DNA of 64,000 bases. Source: Batillaria attramentaria (Eukaryota; Mollusca; Gastropoda; Batillariidae). The position numbers and the translations under genes were made by a program. The stretch covers positions 717,501-781,500 of the forward strand of contig JACVVK020000214.1 of NCBI GenBank assembly GCA_018292915.2. The letters run 5' to 3'. A model generated the notes under the pieces. That model was not told the DNA's origin. It ran no database searches and saw nothing but the letters and a program-made list of their open reading frames with translations. The stretch's first letter is position 1. The number at the start of each line of letters is the position of its first letter. Of this stretch, positions 40,666 through 52,562 are shown one piece after another.

Positions 40666-40940
40666 TATGCGGTTTTTCGGTAGTAGGCTTACTGTCGTGT
40701 CGCTTACGAGCCGTTCTATTTTGTGCATGTTTTTGGGGAAGGAGTGGTCAAAGTGAGTAGGTAAGGGTGTCTTACGTCTCTTTGCATCGAGCATAACCGA
40801 AAACACCCGTCAAAGTGCGTGCATATAGCTCCAATTATTTTCGTATACTATTCTTTACAATTACCGCACAGTGCATTTGAAACCCACAAATAATGATAGT
40901 AATATGTAAAACAAAGTGCAGCAGATGAAGAAAGTATAAA

Positions 40941-41142
40941 CAAGGAGGAACGGCCCCGTCCTACAAAGTTGTTTCTCCAAATTTCATGTTATTTTGTCTG
41001 TTTTGTTGTTATTGTTGCCGGTTCTTCCCTCTCCAAGTTCTACCAATGACACTAGATCCTCTACGACCTCGACCGATTAGTCACGTGACTGGGGGTGGGG
41101 CCGGGTGGGGGGAGAGAGAGAGAGAGACAGACAGACAGAGAC

Positions 41143-41194
<52 letters not shown>

Positions 41195-41357
41195 TGGGTG
41201 TTTAGGAGTTTAACGTCCTTTTCCACCACGTAAGGGTGCTTTCTAAGACGGGGCAACGAGAGAAAGGCCAGCACAAACATTTGGCCCCAGCCGGGATTCG
41301 AACTCTCGACCCGAGCATTGAAAGTCCAACGCTCTACCATTCGGCCACCCTGGCTCC

Positions 41358-41403
<46 letters not shown>

Positions 41404-42356
41404 CAGTTCCGTGAACTAAACATTTGACGTCAGCCTCAGGCAGGTCGTCATACACAGACAGAGAGATGACGTCAATCAATTCCGCGAACTAAACATTTTC
41501 ACGTCAGCCTCTAGCACTGCTATCGTCTGAGGAAGCTTGTTTATGTCTTGTGATTTCCCTGTTGGCTTTGTGGCTTCCCCGATTGAATTATTTTTCACAT
41601 GAAATCTGGAAGATCTAGAGGGCTGGTTAAATGTCGGAGGCAGTGACGATACTTGCTTATTTTGTCTGTGAACTAAGCGTTTGACGTCAGCTTCACACTG
41701 GTGGTATGACAGATGATGCTTGTGCATGTCTTGTGATTTCCTTGTTGCTTTTGTGACTTCCCTGGCTGAACTAATTTTTACATAAAATCTGGAAGATCTA
41801 GAGGGCTGGTGAAACATGGACTAGAATACCTTGGATTGTACTTATGAAATCGAAAATGTGGAACTCTTTTGACCGGTGCTTCTCGCAGAAACTTGAAAAA
41901 GTTATGTTTATCTAAAAGTTCAGTTATTCTAAATGCTAAAGATATAATAGTGCAGTAGTTCCTGTCATATGTGCAGTTGTCACACTAGACAAAAACGCCG
42001 GGATGATAAGTAATTTGCAGTAGTCTTTTCATAGATATTTGATCTTATGTGCAAACCACCCCTACCTCGGAAATATTTTTTTTACACAAAACCAGTCAGA
42101 GCTACAGAGCTGTAGCACTAATCAATGCAGTGTGATTGGGTGAACTTCCAAAGTCTAGAAAATGAAGGAATTTGAACAACTTTTTCGAAAAAATTCGTAA
42201 CATGACCGATTTTTTAAAATTGGCGATAACTCTTCTGAAGATGCGGCAGGCTAAAAATCGTGAAAGGTAGCTCTGGAGAAGGTGATTTCCCATTTTATCT
42301 CAAAGTAAAAAGGCCTCCATCGAGGTGGTTTAGGAGATAGCCATCATTACATCCGT

Positions 42357-42420
<64 letters not shown>

Positions 42421-42618
42421 TTCCCGCCAAAAAGAACGCAGCAGCAAAGTGTGCACGTAAGGTGTCTATGACGCAGATTTCGTTACGTCACTGTGTGCGT
42501 GAAAGTAAGCATTGTTTGGAGAAACGTCACAGTCTTGTTTTGTATCACTGAAACTTGCTGCTGCGCGTAGCAAAATCTGCCCCGTCTCATAAAGTTGTTT
42601 CTCTATAGAGAAACAACA
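40941..42618 (+). mobile_element. Dispersed repeat E1, copy 2
   Basis: This is the second near-full copy of the repeat at 18126-19762, same orientation, including the internal SINE (41187-41359) and the (CA)n (42359-42415). The terminal palindrome has lost its last two bases of symmetry. Indels are mostly in the (GA)n tracts. Confidence 0.78.
41187..41359 (-). mobile_element. tRNA-derived SINE (family 1) inside repeat E1
   Basis: The minus strand starts GGGGAGCCAGGGTGGCCGAA with B box GAGTTCGAATCCC and ends TAAACTCCTAAACACCCACC. It holds the same position as the SINE at 18321 and so was present before the element copied. Confidence 0.85.
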
Positions 42619-42928
42619 TAAAAAATGAGCTGACAGGCATAAATGTGATACCGATATGCTTTGTGAAACCCTGTAGCCCATCATGAAAGATTGTGCACAT
42701 GTATACGGTTAATGCTTTGTCATGTGACTAGTTATTTGATAAACAACATGATTGTTTTAAAATAATGTTTTTGTTTGTGTTTTACCTGCTGTTCATGCGT
42801 AGAAACGTTAACTGTGAAAAAAATTGTCCACTGGAAATTTAGTGGTTATTGCAGGTCAGTACTGACTCGGACTCTGACAAGAAAAGATGTATCAGTAAAT
42901 ATGACACAACTTTCGTTTCCTGTTACAG

Positions 42929-43528
42929 AAGTTTTCAGAGCCAAAATGTATCACTTGCGTCCGAGAAATAGACAGATCTTTGGCAGATTGGGTCAAGCTC
43001 ACAGAGAAGGGATGCCAGACTGTAAATTCTGTCAGCAAACAAATCAAAACTGCAGTCCATGCAGAACCTGGAGACCTGGTTCACAAGAGTTGTCGCATAT
43101 CGTATACACACAAGAGGACCATCCAAGCAAAGAAAAGTGAAGTTCAGGTCACAATCTCACCGCGAAAACGGAGGAACCCAAGTGTGAATGACCCAAAGTG
43201 TTTGTTCTGTGACAAAGGCGAGAAACGACTAAGCAAAGACAGAGGACAACTTATATCAGTCAAGACTAAAACAAAGTTTCAGCAGACTATGTTGGAGACA
43301 TGTCAAAGCAGGGATGATTCTTGGTCATGCAAAGTTAGAGGAAGAATTGAGTTTATGCAGGACTGCCGTGCTAAAGATGCAGCATATCACAATGTGTGTT
43401 ATACAAACGTCCGCTCTGGTAGTCAGCTCCTCAAAATCTTCAGGGATGATGAACCAGCAAGGAAAAAGTCATGCACAGGGAGACCGGAGGACCAGATTCG
43501 ACTACAAGCGTTTTATCAAGTGGGATGA
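42929..43528 (+). CDS. Cys/His-rich exon, probable transposon-derived protein
   Basis: After a tcctgttacag acceptor, 199 codons are open to TGA. The product has two similar halves: KCITCVREIDRSLADW ... LVHKSCRISYTHK and KCLFCDKGEKRLSKD ... AAYHNVCYTNVRSG. Each is a CxxC followed by an H-x-x-C at a distance, which suggests zinc binding. It ends GRPEDQIRLQAFYQVG. There is no good ATG in the exon, so it must be spliced to upstream coding sequence or be a fragment. I recall similar two-module proteins in many invertebrate genomes, usually in multicopy, but cannot name a function. A donor at CAA|GTGGGA (near 43520) would remove the last residues and the stop. Confidence 0.6.
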   Translation, partial: KFSEPKCITCVREIDRSLADWVKLTEKGCQTVNSVSKQIKTAVHAEPGDLVHKSCRISYTHKRTIQAKKSEVQVTISPRKRRNPSVNDPKCLFCDKGEKRLSKDRGQLISVKTKTKFQQTMLETCQSRDDSWSCKVRGRIEFMQDCRAKDAAYHNVCYTNVRSGSQLLKIFRDDEPARKKSCTGRPEDQIRLQAFYQVG

Positions 43529-44279
43529 TAAACTGTGTTCACTACGCACACTATATGTGATGGCCTGTGGTTCTGGCCGGCCGTATACACATGAGTGATA
43601 CAGGTCAATGTTTTGTCAGATCAAGTGTATTTCGAGCATGTTTTGCATTGGATTGCCGGGACTGCTCTCATCAGCGTACCAACCCGTATATATCGTTATA
43701 GAAATGTTATTCATTTCGTTACTTTTGTTTGTGGGGTAGCAGGATGACTTTCATTTCGTCCTTGTTCTTTTCTTTGCACTGTGTGGTGCCCGTTTAGGCA
43801 CTGTGTGCAGTTTCCTTTCTCCTCTCCGGGTCCTGTGTTTTGCTACATACTGGCCGGGTCCGTTTTGTCGTTCATTTCGTCATTGTTATCCATCTGGTGC
43901 GTTCCATCGTAGAATGTGATCATCCCGTGTTCTGACCCTTCGGGCTTCTTATTTGTGTAGCAGTAACAAATGCCCACGAGCCTCTGCGTGGGTTGGCGCT
44001 TGCAATACTCTCCAGTTGACATCGTGTTAATTGTTGCACTGGTTCGGGGACGCGTCCTTCCTATTGGTCTGTCGGATTGCTACTGAAGAGGCGCGCGCGT
44101 GTCTTGCTTCCGTTGTGTTTCTCGGTTTTTGCTCTTGGTTTCATTTCGGTAGGGGTTCAGCTAAGTGCTCAGTTTTGGATCATCGTCGCATGTTCGGTGT
44201 TCGGATGTTGTGCCGGTTGCGTCATCTTACATGGCTGTGTTGGTTGACCCCAGTTTCGCTGTCTAGCTATTTTGGTTTC
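43529..44279. other. Non-coding stretch after the Cys/His exon
   Basis: T/G-rich sequence with repeated TTCATTTCGT words and no splice-supported exon. A 133-codon frame from 44031 runs into the tandem repeat that follows and looks accidental. Confidence 0.4.
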
Positions 44280-44760
44280 GTTTGTGCTGTCTCTCTTTCT
44301 CGTCGTCATGATCGCCTCCAGAAGTTGTTTCTGTCCGTTTTTGTTGCAGTCGCTTTGTTTGAGTTCACTGTTGTTGGTGGTGGTGGTGCTGCTGCTACTG
44401 CCGCTGTTCCTCGCCGTTATGATCGCCGCTAGAAGTTGTTTCTGTTCGTCTTTGATGCCGTCGACACAGTTGTTGTTGTTGTTGGTGTTTTGGTGGTGGT
44501 CAGTGGTGGTTGTGTCTCTCTTCCTCGCCTTTGTAATCGCCGCAGAGGGCGTTTCTGTCCGTTTTTGATGCAGTCGCCTTGTTTGAGTTCCTTGTTGTTG
44601 TTGTTGATGCTGTCGCTGTGTCTCTTCTTCGCCGTTAAGATCGCCGCCAGACGTCGTTTCTGTTCGATTTTGATGCAGTCGCCTTGATTGAGTTTACTGT
44701 TTTGGTGGTGGTGGTGGTGGTGCCACCCGCCGTTATGATCGCCGCCATCATAACTTTGTA
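44280..44760 (+). repeat. Imperfect ~110-bp tandem repeat
   Basis: About four to five units share GATCGCCGCCAGAAGTTGTT, TCTGTCCGTTTTTGATGCAG, TCGCCTTGTTTGAGTT and a GTTGTTG/GGTGGTG block. Units drift in length because of the (GTT)n and (GGT)n blocks. Confidence 0.75.
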
Positions 44761-45438
44761 AAAAACAAAAACAAAAAAAAACATCACTACTTCTTTCTTT
44801 CTTCTGATTTCAGCATGTTTTTAAAAACATTCTCACACTTTGTCCAGTAAGGAAGGAGAAATTATGGGAGAGCATTAACTGACGGAACTGTTTCTCATCA
44901 AAATGCTGTATCACCTGGGTTTCGGGGGAGGATTGGGGGTATGGGGTGGGGAGGGGGGGGGGAGGGCTTTATTAACATTTTCTGCATATGAGTATATTGA
45001 ACCCCTTTTTTATCATTTCTGTTTGTAATGGATAAGTGGAAAATGAATCTGGTAACAAAAGTATACATTTTAATGAAGAATGTGGCACATTACACAAGGT
45101 ATTCGAGTTTGCACGGTTGACAAATAGTGACCTATTTTAACAGGTCAAAAATTACATTTAGCATTCTGCAATCTTGTGCAACTTTTGCCATGTGTCAAAG
45201 GGGTATCCATCGAGCTCAAAACAGACGACAGCAAATTTAAAGGAATTACTTCACACTGACAGAAGGTAATTTCTTACGTTTTTTTCCTAGCCTATTTGGG
45301 TTGCTTTTGTTTTAGTTTCGTGTTCGCGCGGTTTTCCGGGACGCAGTACAGTAAAGCGTATTTCCGGGACAGTGTCCCCAAAACTGTCATTTTCCGGACT
45401 AAATACGGATACTCCGGGACGGTAGGCAGCCCTGGAAC

Positions 45439-45681
45439 TTCTCGCATTGTTGGATTGATATATATATACTAGCACACACGATGGAGGAACCTCGGAAGTA
45501 CCTGTTTGACAGCAGGATAACGCGAAATTACAGGAATACCGATAACGACGTTCGATTTTATCCCGAGCGACCTGCTTCGCGCCACACCGCCGATCGAAAG
45601 GACCGCACAAACCTATGACGCGTTTGACGTCACAGCTATGTGTGTTGTGGTCACGAATGTACCGCGTTTTAGTCTACACCG
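45439..45681 (-). repeat. Inverted copy of the repeat at 33053-33282
   Basis: CTCGCATTGTTGGATTGATA at the left and ACCGCGTTTTAGTCTACACC at the right are the reverse complement of the earlier copy. It is 10 bp longer through small indels. Confidence 0.75.
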
Positions 45682-45689
45682 TTCCAGTG

Positions 45690-45890
45690 CACCATACGCG
45701 TCACCATCGATGACGTATGTTCCCTTCGTCATTGTCAGAGTTAAACTGGTATCATCGTCTCTGTGGAGATCCGCAGTGACGCGCTTTTGTAATGTAACAG
45801 AAAGTTGGCTATGAACATGGAAAATTTAGCCCTTCTTATGATGTTGTCTCCATTTCTGTGAAAACAGCATAGAAATGGAGACAAGGAACG
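45690..45890 (+). repeat. Dispersed repeat with terminal hairpin (copy 1)
   Basis: CACCATACGCGTCACCATCG and CGTCATTGTCAGAGTTA match 51967-52148 in the same order. Both copies end in an inverted repeat built on TGTTTCCAT/ATGGAAACA; here it reads TTGTCTCCATTTCT...AGAAATGGAGACAA. Confidence 0.65.
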
Positions 45891-46339
45891 ACATTTCGAA
45901 CAGAATATACCAGCGATGTTAACTACAAGCAGGTTCACGTAACGTGAAATCGTAACCAGAATTACGATGGACTGTCCCACCTACCACTGCTACATGGAGA
46001 TAGATTATCTCTATTCATAGTGGTTTGTGGGCCTCAGGTATGCATCTAAAAAAATGAGTCGGTGTCTTTTGTTCTGAAAATCTTTACGTCTGTCTTCTTG
46101 TAGGCATCTTTGATGTGCAAAAGCCTCTTCTATCATTGGAAATCGAAATTTTGCTGTAAGGCCGACTGTGCGATTTGGAGATCTTTCGAAAATATTCTGC
46201 AAGCCTATTCTTTAATGTGTGTGTTCATCGTTTGCAAACTAGATTTTAGCAAACGATAGTCTCATGTAATGCAGACAGTGAAATTGTCATTCACAAATAT
46301 TTCACTTAATGTTCTGTATACTTTGAAAGTATTTTCATA

Positions 46340-46600
46340 TGATCATACGATGTGGGCAAACTTACAGACGTTTGTGACCTGATTACTCACTGACAGGCTG
46401 CTGTCCAGAGTTACGCCCAAGTTTGTTTTGTTTTGTTTTTGCACGAGGAGAGTACTGCACTGTGGAGCTATATATCTCCATGGACTGCGGAAGTGACGCT
46501 GACCGGGAAATTCTCGGTGACGCAACAATCATGAGTCCAATTTTGTCATCATTTAATCTAACTTTATTTGTTGTCATCCATAGTTTAATTTCAGAGATAC
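46340..46600 (-). pseudogene. LINE reverse transcriptase fragment (CR1/Jockey-type)
   Basis: On the minus strand, TTNKVRLNDDKIGLMIVASP and then, after a frameshift, NLGVTLDSSLSVSNQVTNVC read as the RT region between the catalytic box and the thumb of CR1-like LINEs. The two parts are in different frames and both borders are truncated, so it is a dead fragment. Confidence 0.72.
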
Positions 46601-46629
46601 GCGTTCCATCCCCGTTAGCTAGTTAGCCA

Positions 46630-46630
46630 C

Positions 46631-46701
<71 letters not shown>
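46630..46701 (+). repeat. (AT)n microsatellite with inverted flanks
   Basis: About 33 AT units. The flanks CACGTATATA and TATACGTG make the whole tract one large palindrome. Confidence 0.9.
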
Positions 46702-46702
<1 letters not shown>

Positions 46703-47480
46703 GTGCGAAAGTATGTTTCGTCGTAGAACACTTTTGTGTTAGAATATATACGTGTTTTGGGGTTGAGTATAGGTTTAGTAGTTTTGTATATGTAGGTAGG
46801 TGTAGGTTAGGGTTATGCTAGGTCAGGTAGTTTATTGACACGACTGGTTTTAATCGTTGGTTACTTCTGGTAACCTTTCTCTTGGTTTGAGTAACCGCTC
46901 TCAGTGATGATTGCTTTCATGTACCATGAATTCTGTATATAGTGTAAATAACTAATGTATTGTAGCTACAAGATCTAACAGGGTGTGAGCAAAAATTCTG
47001 TGCCACGAGCTTGTTTGTTTGTTACCATGGAGTGTTGTACTAGTCAGTTGTGCCAACCACAGACATCGCAAGACACGCACACCGGTAAGGAGACAACCAG
47101 TGAACAATTAGACACTTCTAGGTTTTCTTTGGATGCTGAGGTCGGTTAATGTGGAGAGTCAGTGGTAACGGGAATTCAGTAAACGCAACGCGAGTTAGAT
47201 TAGACACATTCCCTACACATATATCTAGTGGCTTTTTTAATTCGGCGTTTAGCTACTCCTCCAGCCTTTTCCTAGGAACCATAAACAAGGAACGGACACA
47301 CTAATAGGACACCCTAACCCTAACTAACTGCTCTAGGTACAAATCACAGCTGCAGTAACCGCAAGTGCTCACAGCGTATTTACATAAAGGCTATTTGTAA
47401 TATCTACAGGAAGAAGACGAGCGAAAGTAGAGAGAGAGAGAGAGAGCCCAACCCTAATCCAAGACTCAACATAGAAACTA
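46702..47480. other. Spacer, no gene seen
   Basis: T/G-rich sequence with several TAGGTTAG-like words, an isolated ACCCTAACCCTAACTAAC near 47310 and no splice-supported exon. Confidence 0.4.
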
Positions 47481-47499
47481 CTGCAGGGGCGCCGGAAAA

Positions 47500-47701
47500 T
47501 GTTGGGGGGAGGGGGGGGGGGGGCAGAATCTCAGAGGGGGGAAACGCCAGAACCAGTGAAAGGAAGGACGTTGCCCGGAGAAAGTGAAAAGCGGGGGGGG
47601 GGGGGGGGGGGGCGGCGTTCAGATGCTGCACAAACAAAAACCTTTCCGAACCAGTGAGCCAGTGAAAGAAGGACGTTGCCCGAAGAAAGTGAAAAGCGGG
47701 G

Positions 47702-47734
<33 letters not shown>

Positions 47735-48116
47735 TGCGTTCAGATGCTGCGCAGACAAAAACCTTTACGAACCAGGGAGCCACTGAAAGGAACGACGTTG
47801 CCCAAAGAAAGTGAAAAGAGGGGGGAAGGGGGTGGGGGGGGGGGTGATTATCAGACGACTTTCTGCCAAGTCGTTTTGATATTTCATGCAACGGCTAAAC
47901 TGAGTTCTCTGTTGGGTGGGATGAGGGAGAGAGCAGGAATAGGGGGCGGGGAAGGGGAAGGGAGGGGTGGGGGCAAGACCATGGCTTCCCCCCCCCCCTC
48001 TTGCCATAGTCACCTGATTTTCCAAAAGATACTCTTGCCCCCCCCCCCCCCCCCCCCCTGCTTGGGTACAGGAGGGGTAGCTGCCCCCCCCCCCCCCCCC
48101 GCCGGTTCCGGCGCCC
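47500..48116 (+). repeat. Poly-G tandem repeat (~120 bp) and inverted poly-C block
   Basis: Three units share GACGTTGCCCGAAGAAAGTG, AAAAGCGGGG, then a poly-G tract, then GTTCAGATGCTGC and CAAAAACCTTTCCGAACCAG. The middle unit has a G tract of about 32 (near 47703-47734). Poly-C tracts follow near 48039-48058 and 48084-48100. GGCGCCGGAA near 47489 and TTCCGGCGCC near 48105 are inverted relative to each other, so the whole block could be one inverted-repeat element. Confidence 0.7.
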
Positions 48117-48514
48117 CTGTACTGACCTATGCCCAAAGTCCTAGTGAACTACAGACAGTCTAAGAAAACTAACTGAAACGAAACACTATAACACTATCGC
48201 CGCAGGGCTCAGTGCATAGAAAGACAGACAGAATAAGCGGAAAAAACTGAATAGAAGGTCAAACAAAATAAATATCCATATCATATCTCAAAATCTTCAA
48301 ATGCATCTACTACTACATATACAAAACTCGGCAAAGACATACCTGGAGAAAGTAAATCTGACTATAGCCTGAGAACCGTTGAATACAAATAGAGCTTACT
48401 TATAATCTAAACTGTACCGTCATTGGTCAGGTATGATATTGACGGTCTGCTGCACAGGTTTTATCCATGTTTTACTCACCCACACAAGCACTGGTCTACA
48501 CACACGTTCCACGG

Positions 48515-48517
<3 letters not shown>

Positions 48518-48584
<67 letters not shown>

Positions 48585-48607
48585 CGCGCGCGCGCGCGCG
48601 CGCGCGC
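48518..48607 (+). repeat. (CA)n(CG)n microsatellite
   Basis: About 31 CA units followed by CGCTCG and about 11 CG units. Confidence 0.9.
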
Positions 48608-49508
48608 ACTTTGCTACCGTACAAATTAAAGCATGAAGTCTTCTGACCGTACGTCAGAATTACAAATGCCTTGAAAATAAAATTAAAAGCGCGAGAACTG
48701 GGAAATATTGCATTACACCTTCTTGCCTTATGGGACTTGGATTTCCCTCCAATTTCAATTTTAAAATCAGCCGCCAACCCCCACCCTCTTCACCCCAACC
48801 CATCCTCCAGTCCACCACACACCACAAGATCCAATAGGCGAAGTATTCTTCAGCGGCGCGAAAGGATACACTGCAAGCCCCGCCCACTTTTGCATTGCCT
48901 GTGGCTCATATGTACTACAACGAGGAAGAATTTTACACCGCGCCGTGGTGCAGCCACAGACGGTCGATAAGCGTAGTCGCTATACTAAACCATTTAGTGG
49001 ATATTCCAAGCCGTTGGACTGTTAAAACCAGAATAAAACTACACAATATTGTGCGGACGCGTGATATAAACGCACTGTTAATGAAGGAACACTTACCTCG
49101 TTCGATGATCGTGAGAAAATGAAGATTGTGTGTTAGAGCTTGAACCTCCGTTACCACCAACTTACCAGGCCAGCAGATGATTATTGTCCTTCCGGGGCAC
49201 CAGTGTGCACAGAACGCACTGTGCACTATGAACTCTTTGTGCTACGTACTTTAGCGGACGCTAACATTTTAAACTCCAGCCCTACAACAATTTTTACGGT
49301 CTAGCGGGTTTTCAGGGAAGACAGATAAAATCAGAAATCCCACCTCCGAACCAGTTATCCTTACAGATTTGTCTATTGCCCGTGAAACAGTTAGTTAATT
49401 ATTTAGGGCTTTACGCCGCGCAAGCTACAAAGACTATTTCGCGGCGAAGCCCGTGAAACAGCTTCAGTTTTCTTTTTGTTGCAGTACATTGTGGTCAGTA
49501 TAAATACT
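48608..49508. other. Spacer, no supported gene
   Basis: A good minus-strand donor (CGAG|GTAAGTG, near 49098) follows an open stretch (HNLHFLTIIER), but nothing upstream forms a convincing exon. A C-rich segment lies near 48770-48830. Otherwise I see nothing. Confidence 0.35.

Positions 49509-49605
<97 letters not shown>
49509..49605 (+). repeat. (TG)n microsatellite
   Basis: About 47 uninterrupted TG units, one of the longest in the window. Confidence 0.92.
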
Positions 49606-49606
<1 letters not shown>

Positions 49607-49659
49607 AAAGTAAAGTCGCCCGGTCTGCGGATCCATAGGCACTATTTCCGAATTCCGTA

Positions 49660-49850
49660 GTGTGCTTTTTTCGGGGGGTGGGGGGGGGGATGTTTCCTTA
49701 CCAGATTCAAACTCAAGTGCAGGCCCGTTTATCGTGCTTGCATACTCACCATATTAAGAGAGAGAAAGACAATGACAATGACAATGACACTTTATTTTCC
49801 AAGGATAGAAGATTAGGTGCGCAGACCTGTCTTACATCTTGTCGTTGCTA

Positions 49851-49921
<71 letters not shown>
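49660..49921 (-). repeat. SINE-like fragments ending in (CA)n
   Basis: 49685-49745 resembles part of the family-2 SINE body (56500-56550). 49768-49800 is the inverse of a retroelement tail, CACTTTATTTTCCAAGG next to (GACAAT)n, also seen in direct orientation at 10480-10515. (CA)n occupies 49856-49921. Confidence 0.55.
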
Positions 49922-49924
<3 letters not shown>

Positions 49925-50009
49925 TTGCTAAACTACTATCAGCTGCTACAGTAATAAGGTGAACTCATAATCAGTAATACATAAAGAAGGCAAAGCACGT
50001 TTCAAAATT

Positions 50010-50200
<191 letters not shown>

Positions 50201-50639
50201 GAAACAACTGACCGGGCTGTCACACCAATCTTGTTTTTGGAAGAGAGACGTCAAGTTGTATTCTTTGAAATCTATGACGTTTTTGCTCACTGGGGTGACG
50301 CATAATACATATGGCGTAATAACTTTGATACAGTTCTTGCAATGAAAGCAGGCCCATGAAAATTGAAGTGTTGCTGCTGCGTGCGCAGTGTAAAGATCGA
50401 ATTAATACCGACCCAATATGTTTAACAGACAAGTCTGCGCGGCGAACGTTTTCTAACTATGTGTTATGTCAGACACACGCACGCGCGCGCGCACACACTC
50501 ACACGCACGCACGCACGCGCACACGCACACACACACACACAGACTCGCGCGAGCCGCGTTTGTGCTCCATTGAGACCTATGTGGTGTCCTCTCACTCTAC
50601 TATGCTATTGAGTGAGAGTCAGTGGGAAAAACAAAGCAC

Positions 50640-51110
50640 ACTACATCAATGAAACTCCCGCTTTCCCCGTCTACACATAGAGAACGTCCAAAAAGTGGCG
50701 ACACATCCCCAAGAAATGCCAGTATCACGTCAATCAAACATGACGTCGGAAAAATGACGCTGATACTGCCTTTTGCGTCAGTGCGCGCGTGCCTTTTCTG
50801 CGATGGATCTGACCTGTTCAGTACGTAAGCAGCCCTTCACAGCGTTCTGGGTTCTTCTTTCATGAATTTGTTCTCCGTGCATATTCTGTTCATAAAGTAT
50901 TGGAGTTGTATTCTGTTATATCCCGTGTCTTCTCTGCGATTGCACGAAGATGGCGACATAGTAGAAGTAAAATACACCACGTCTCCAAACAGAGGAATTC
51001 GGAAAGAAAGTGGCGAGACACCCCCAAGAAAAAACAGCATCAGGTCAATCAAACATGACGCACTTACTTTACGTCAGTGCGCGTGCGTCTCTTCTTCGAT
51101 GTTTGTGAGG
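50640..51110 (+). repeat. Two related ~150-bp segments, possibly duplicated exons
   Basis: 50655-50800 and 50975-51110 share TGGCGA(C/G)ACA, CCCCAAGAAA and TCAATCAAACATGACG. Translated in the aligned frame they give SGDTSPRNASITSIKHD and SGETPPRKNSIRSIKHD. No donor follows either copy, and the match runs on past the conserved peptide into TGCGTCAGTGCGCG. A repeat is therefore as likely as duplicated coding exons. Confidence 0.45.
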
Positions 51111-51179
51111 CGTGTGGCTTGTAGAGGAAATGTGCTGTGAGTACAAATTTTCAAGTCAACTGACGATAACGGCTGCAGT

Positions 51180-51966
51180 GATTTTTTCTAATTTTTTGTA
51201 TATTTTTTATGGCACCCCAGGCTCATTATCTATGTATAGTAGGAGCGATTTTGAGATCTAAAGTGTGTTCACCAGCACTTTCATCAGGTACGGCTTACGC
51301 CAAAAGTATAAAAGCGACAACCTCCAAAATTCACTTAGTTGAGAGTCCGTATTTATGCTATCTATGTCCAAAAAAATGGAGTGGTTTAGGTAAATATTAC
51401 GCCTTTAAACGCCAGAAAGACACTTTTTCTGAAAAGTGCGATAACTCGCAAATCATGTGTGCAATCGTACCTGGATCGGGCCTTCTATTCAACAATCTTG
51501 ATTCATTTAGAAACCCCAAATTTGAAATCGATCGGTTCAGTATTTTCGGAGAAATAGGCATCTGAACTGGGTTCACATGCAATGTCAACTCAGGCTCGGT
51601 TTACATAAAAACTATAAGAGCGACCATTTTCTAATAGTGACTCTGTTCAGAGTCCGTATTCAAGCTATCTACTGCCAAAAAATTGAGTGATTTAAATAAA
51701 TATTACGCCTGTACACGAAAGACAACCAACTTGTCTCAAAAGGGCGATAACTCCCAAATCACTTAAGCAATCATCACACGCTTAAATCGTCTAATGTAAC
51801 ATTTTGATATATTTGGATATCCCAAATTTGAAGCCATTCGGTTGAGTATTTTCGAAGAAACGGGCCTGGACACAATTCACACACACACAGCCGCACGCAC
51901 ACACGCACACACGCACACACATCCGCACAGACGGCACTCACTGAGGAGGAGAAGTGCGTTCGGAAC
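51180..51966 (+). repeat. Probable body of a repeat with two related halves
   Basis: TGAGAGTCCGTATTTATGCT, ATCTATGTCCAAAAAAATGG and GCGATAACTC at 51340-51440 recur in diverged form at 51648-51760. The segment leads into the hairpin-ended repeat at 51967, so the two may be one element. Confidence 0.5.
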
Positions 51967-52148
51967 ACCATACGCGTCAGCATCGATGACGCAAGTTTTC
52001 TTACGTCATTGTCAGAGTTACACTTGCAAAATCGTCTCTGCGGGAGATCGGCAGTGACGTGCGTTTGTACCACAGATGCTTGCCTATGAACGTGGAAATT
52101 TTAGCCCGTCCTATTATGTTGTTTCCATTACTATGGAAACAACATAAA
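51967..52148 (+). repeat. Dispersed repeat with terminal hairpin (copy 2)
   Basis: ACCATACGCGTCAGCATCGA starts the match to 45690. It ends in the inverted repeat TATGTTGTTTCCAT...ATGGAAACAACATA, a 14-bp perfect stem. Confidence 0.7.
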
Positions 52149-52274
52149 AACACACCACACACTAATACATGTAGTACAAACACATAATTACACAACTCGT
52201 AATAAAGAGAAGAAAATAAAAATAAAGGAAAACTGTAGGGGGGGGGGGGGACCCGTTGGCAGGTGTTATTGAGT

Positions 52275-52562
52275 TTATGATAGGGACAAATGGGTAAATA
52301 ACCGGGCCTTGAAGGTGTTGATGGTTGGAGCTGAAATAATGTGTGCCGGAAGTGAATTCCACATGCAGGCTCCAGAATATGAAAAACTAGACTTAAAAAG
52401 ATCTATGCGGGGTCTTGCCGTCACCAGATTGTTCCTCGCGGTCTTGTACGGTGTAGTGAAGGTGTTAAAGAGACGCGAAAGGTACAGTGGAGATTTAGAA
52501 GAGCGGACTTTCCACGTCATCACACCCTTATTGAATAACAAGTGTTTACGGAGGGGCAACAA
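52275..52562 (-). pseudogene. LINE reverse transcriptase C-terminal fragment
   Basis: Minus-strand translation gives LPLRKHLLFNKGVMTWKV, then PRIDLFKSSFSYSGACMWNS, LPAHI and FKARLFTHL. The pattern SFSYSGxxxWNSLP followed by FKxxLxxHL is the usual end of CR1/Jockey-type LINE proteins. The 96-codon frame is open, but the rest of the element is missing. A poly-G tract (plus strand, about 52239-52250) lies 25 bases beyond the frame's end. Confidence 0.75.

Noticed and set aside
44272..44568. Leu/Val-rich ORF resembling a membrane protein
   Set aside because: It reads through an imperfect tandem repeat with GTT and GGT blocks, and three frames are open.
47290..47330. Telomere-like CCCTAACCCTAA words
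   Set aside because: Only two units, isolated, in ordinary spacer.
48933..49226. Minus-strand exon ending at a GTAAGTG donor
   Set aside because: No acceptor and no partner exon; the peptide resembles nothing.
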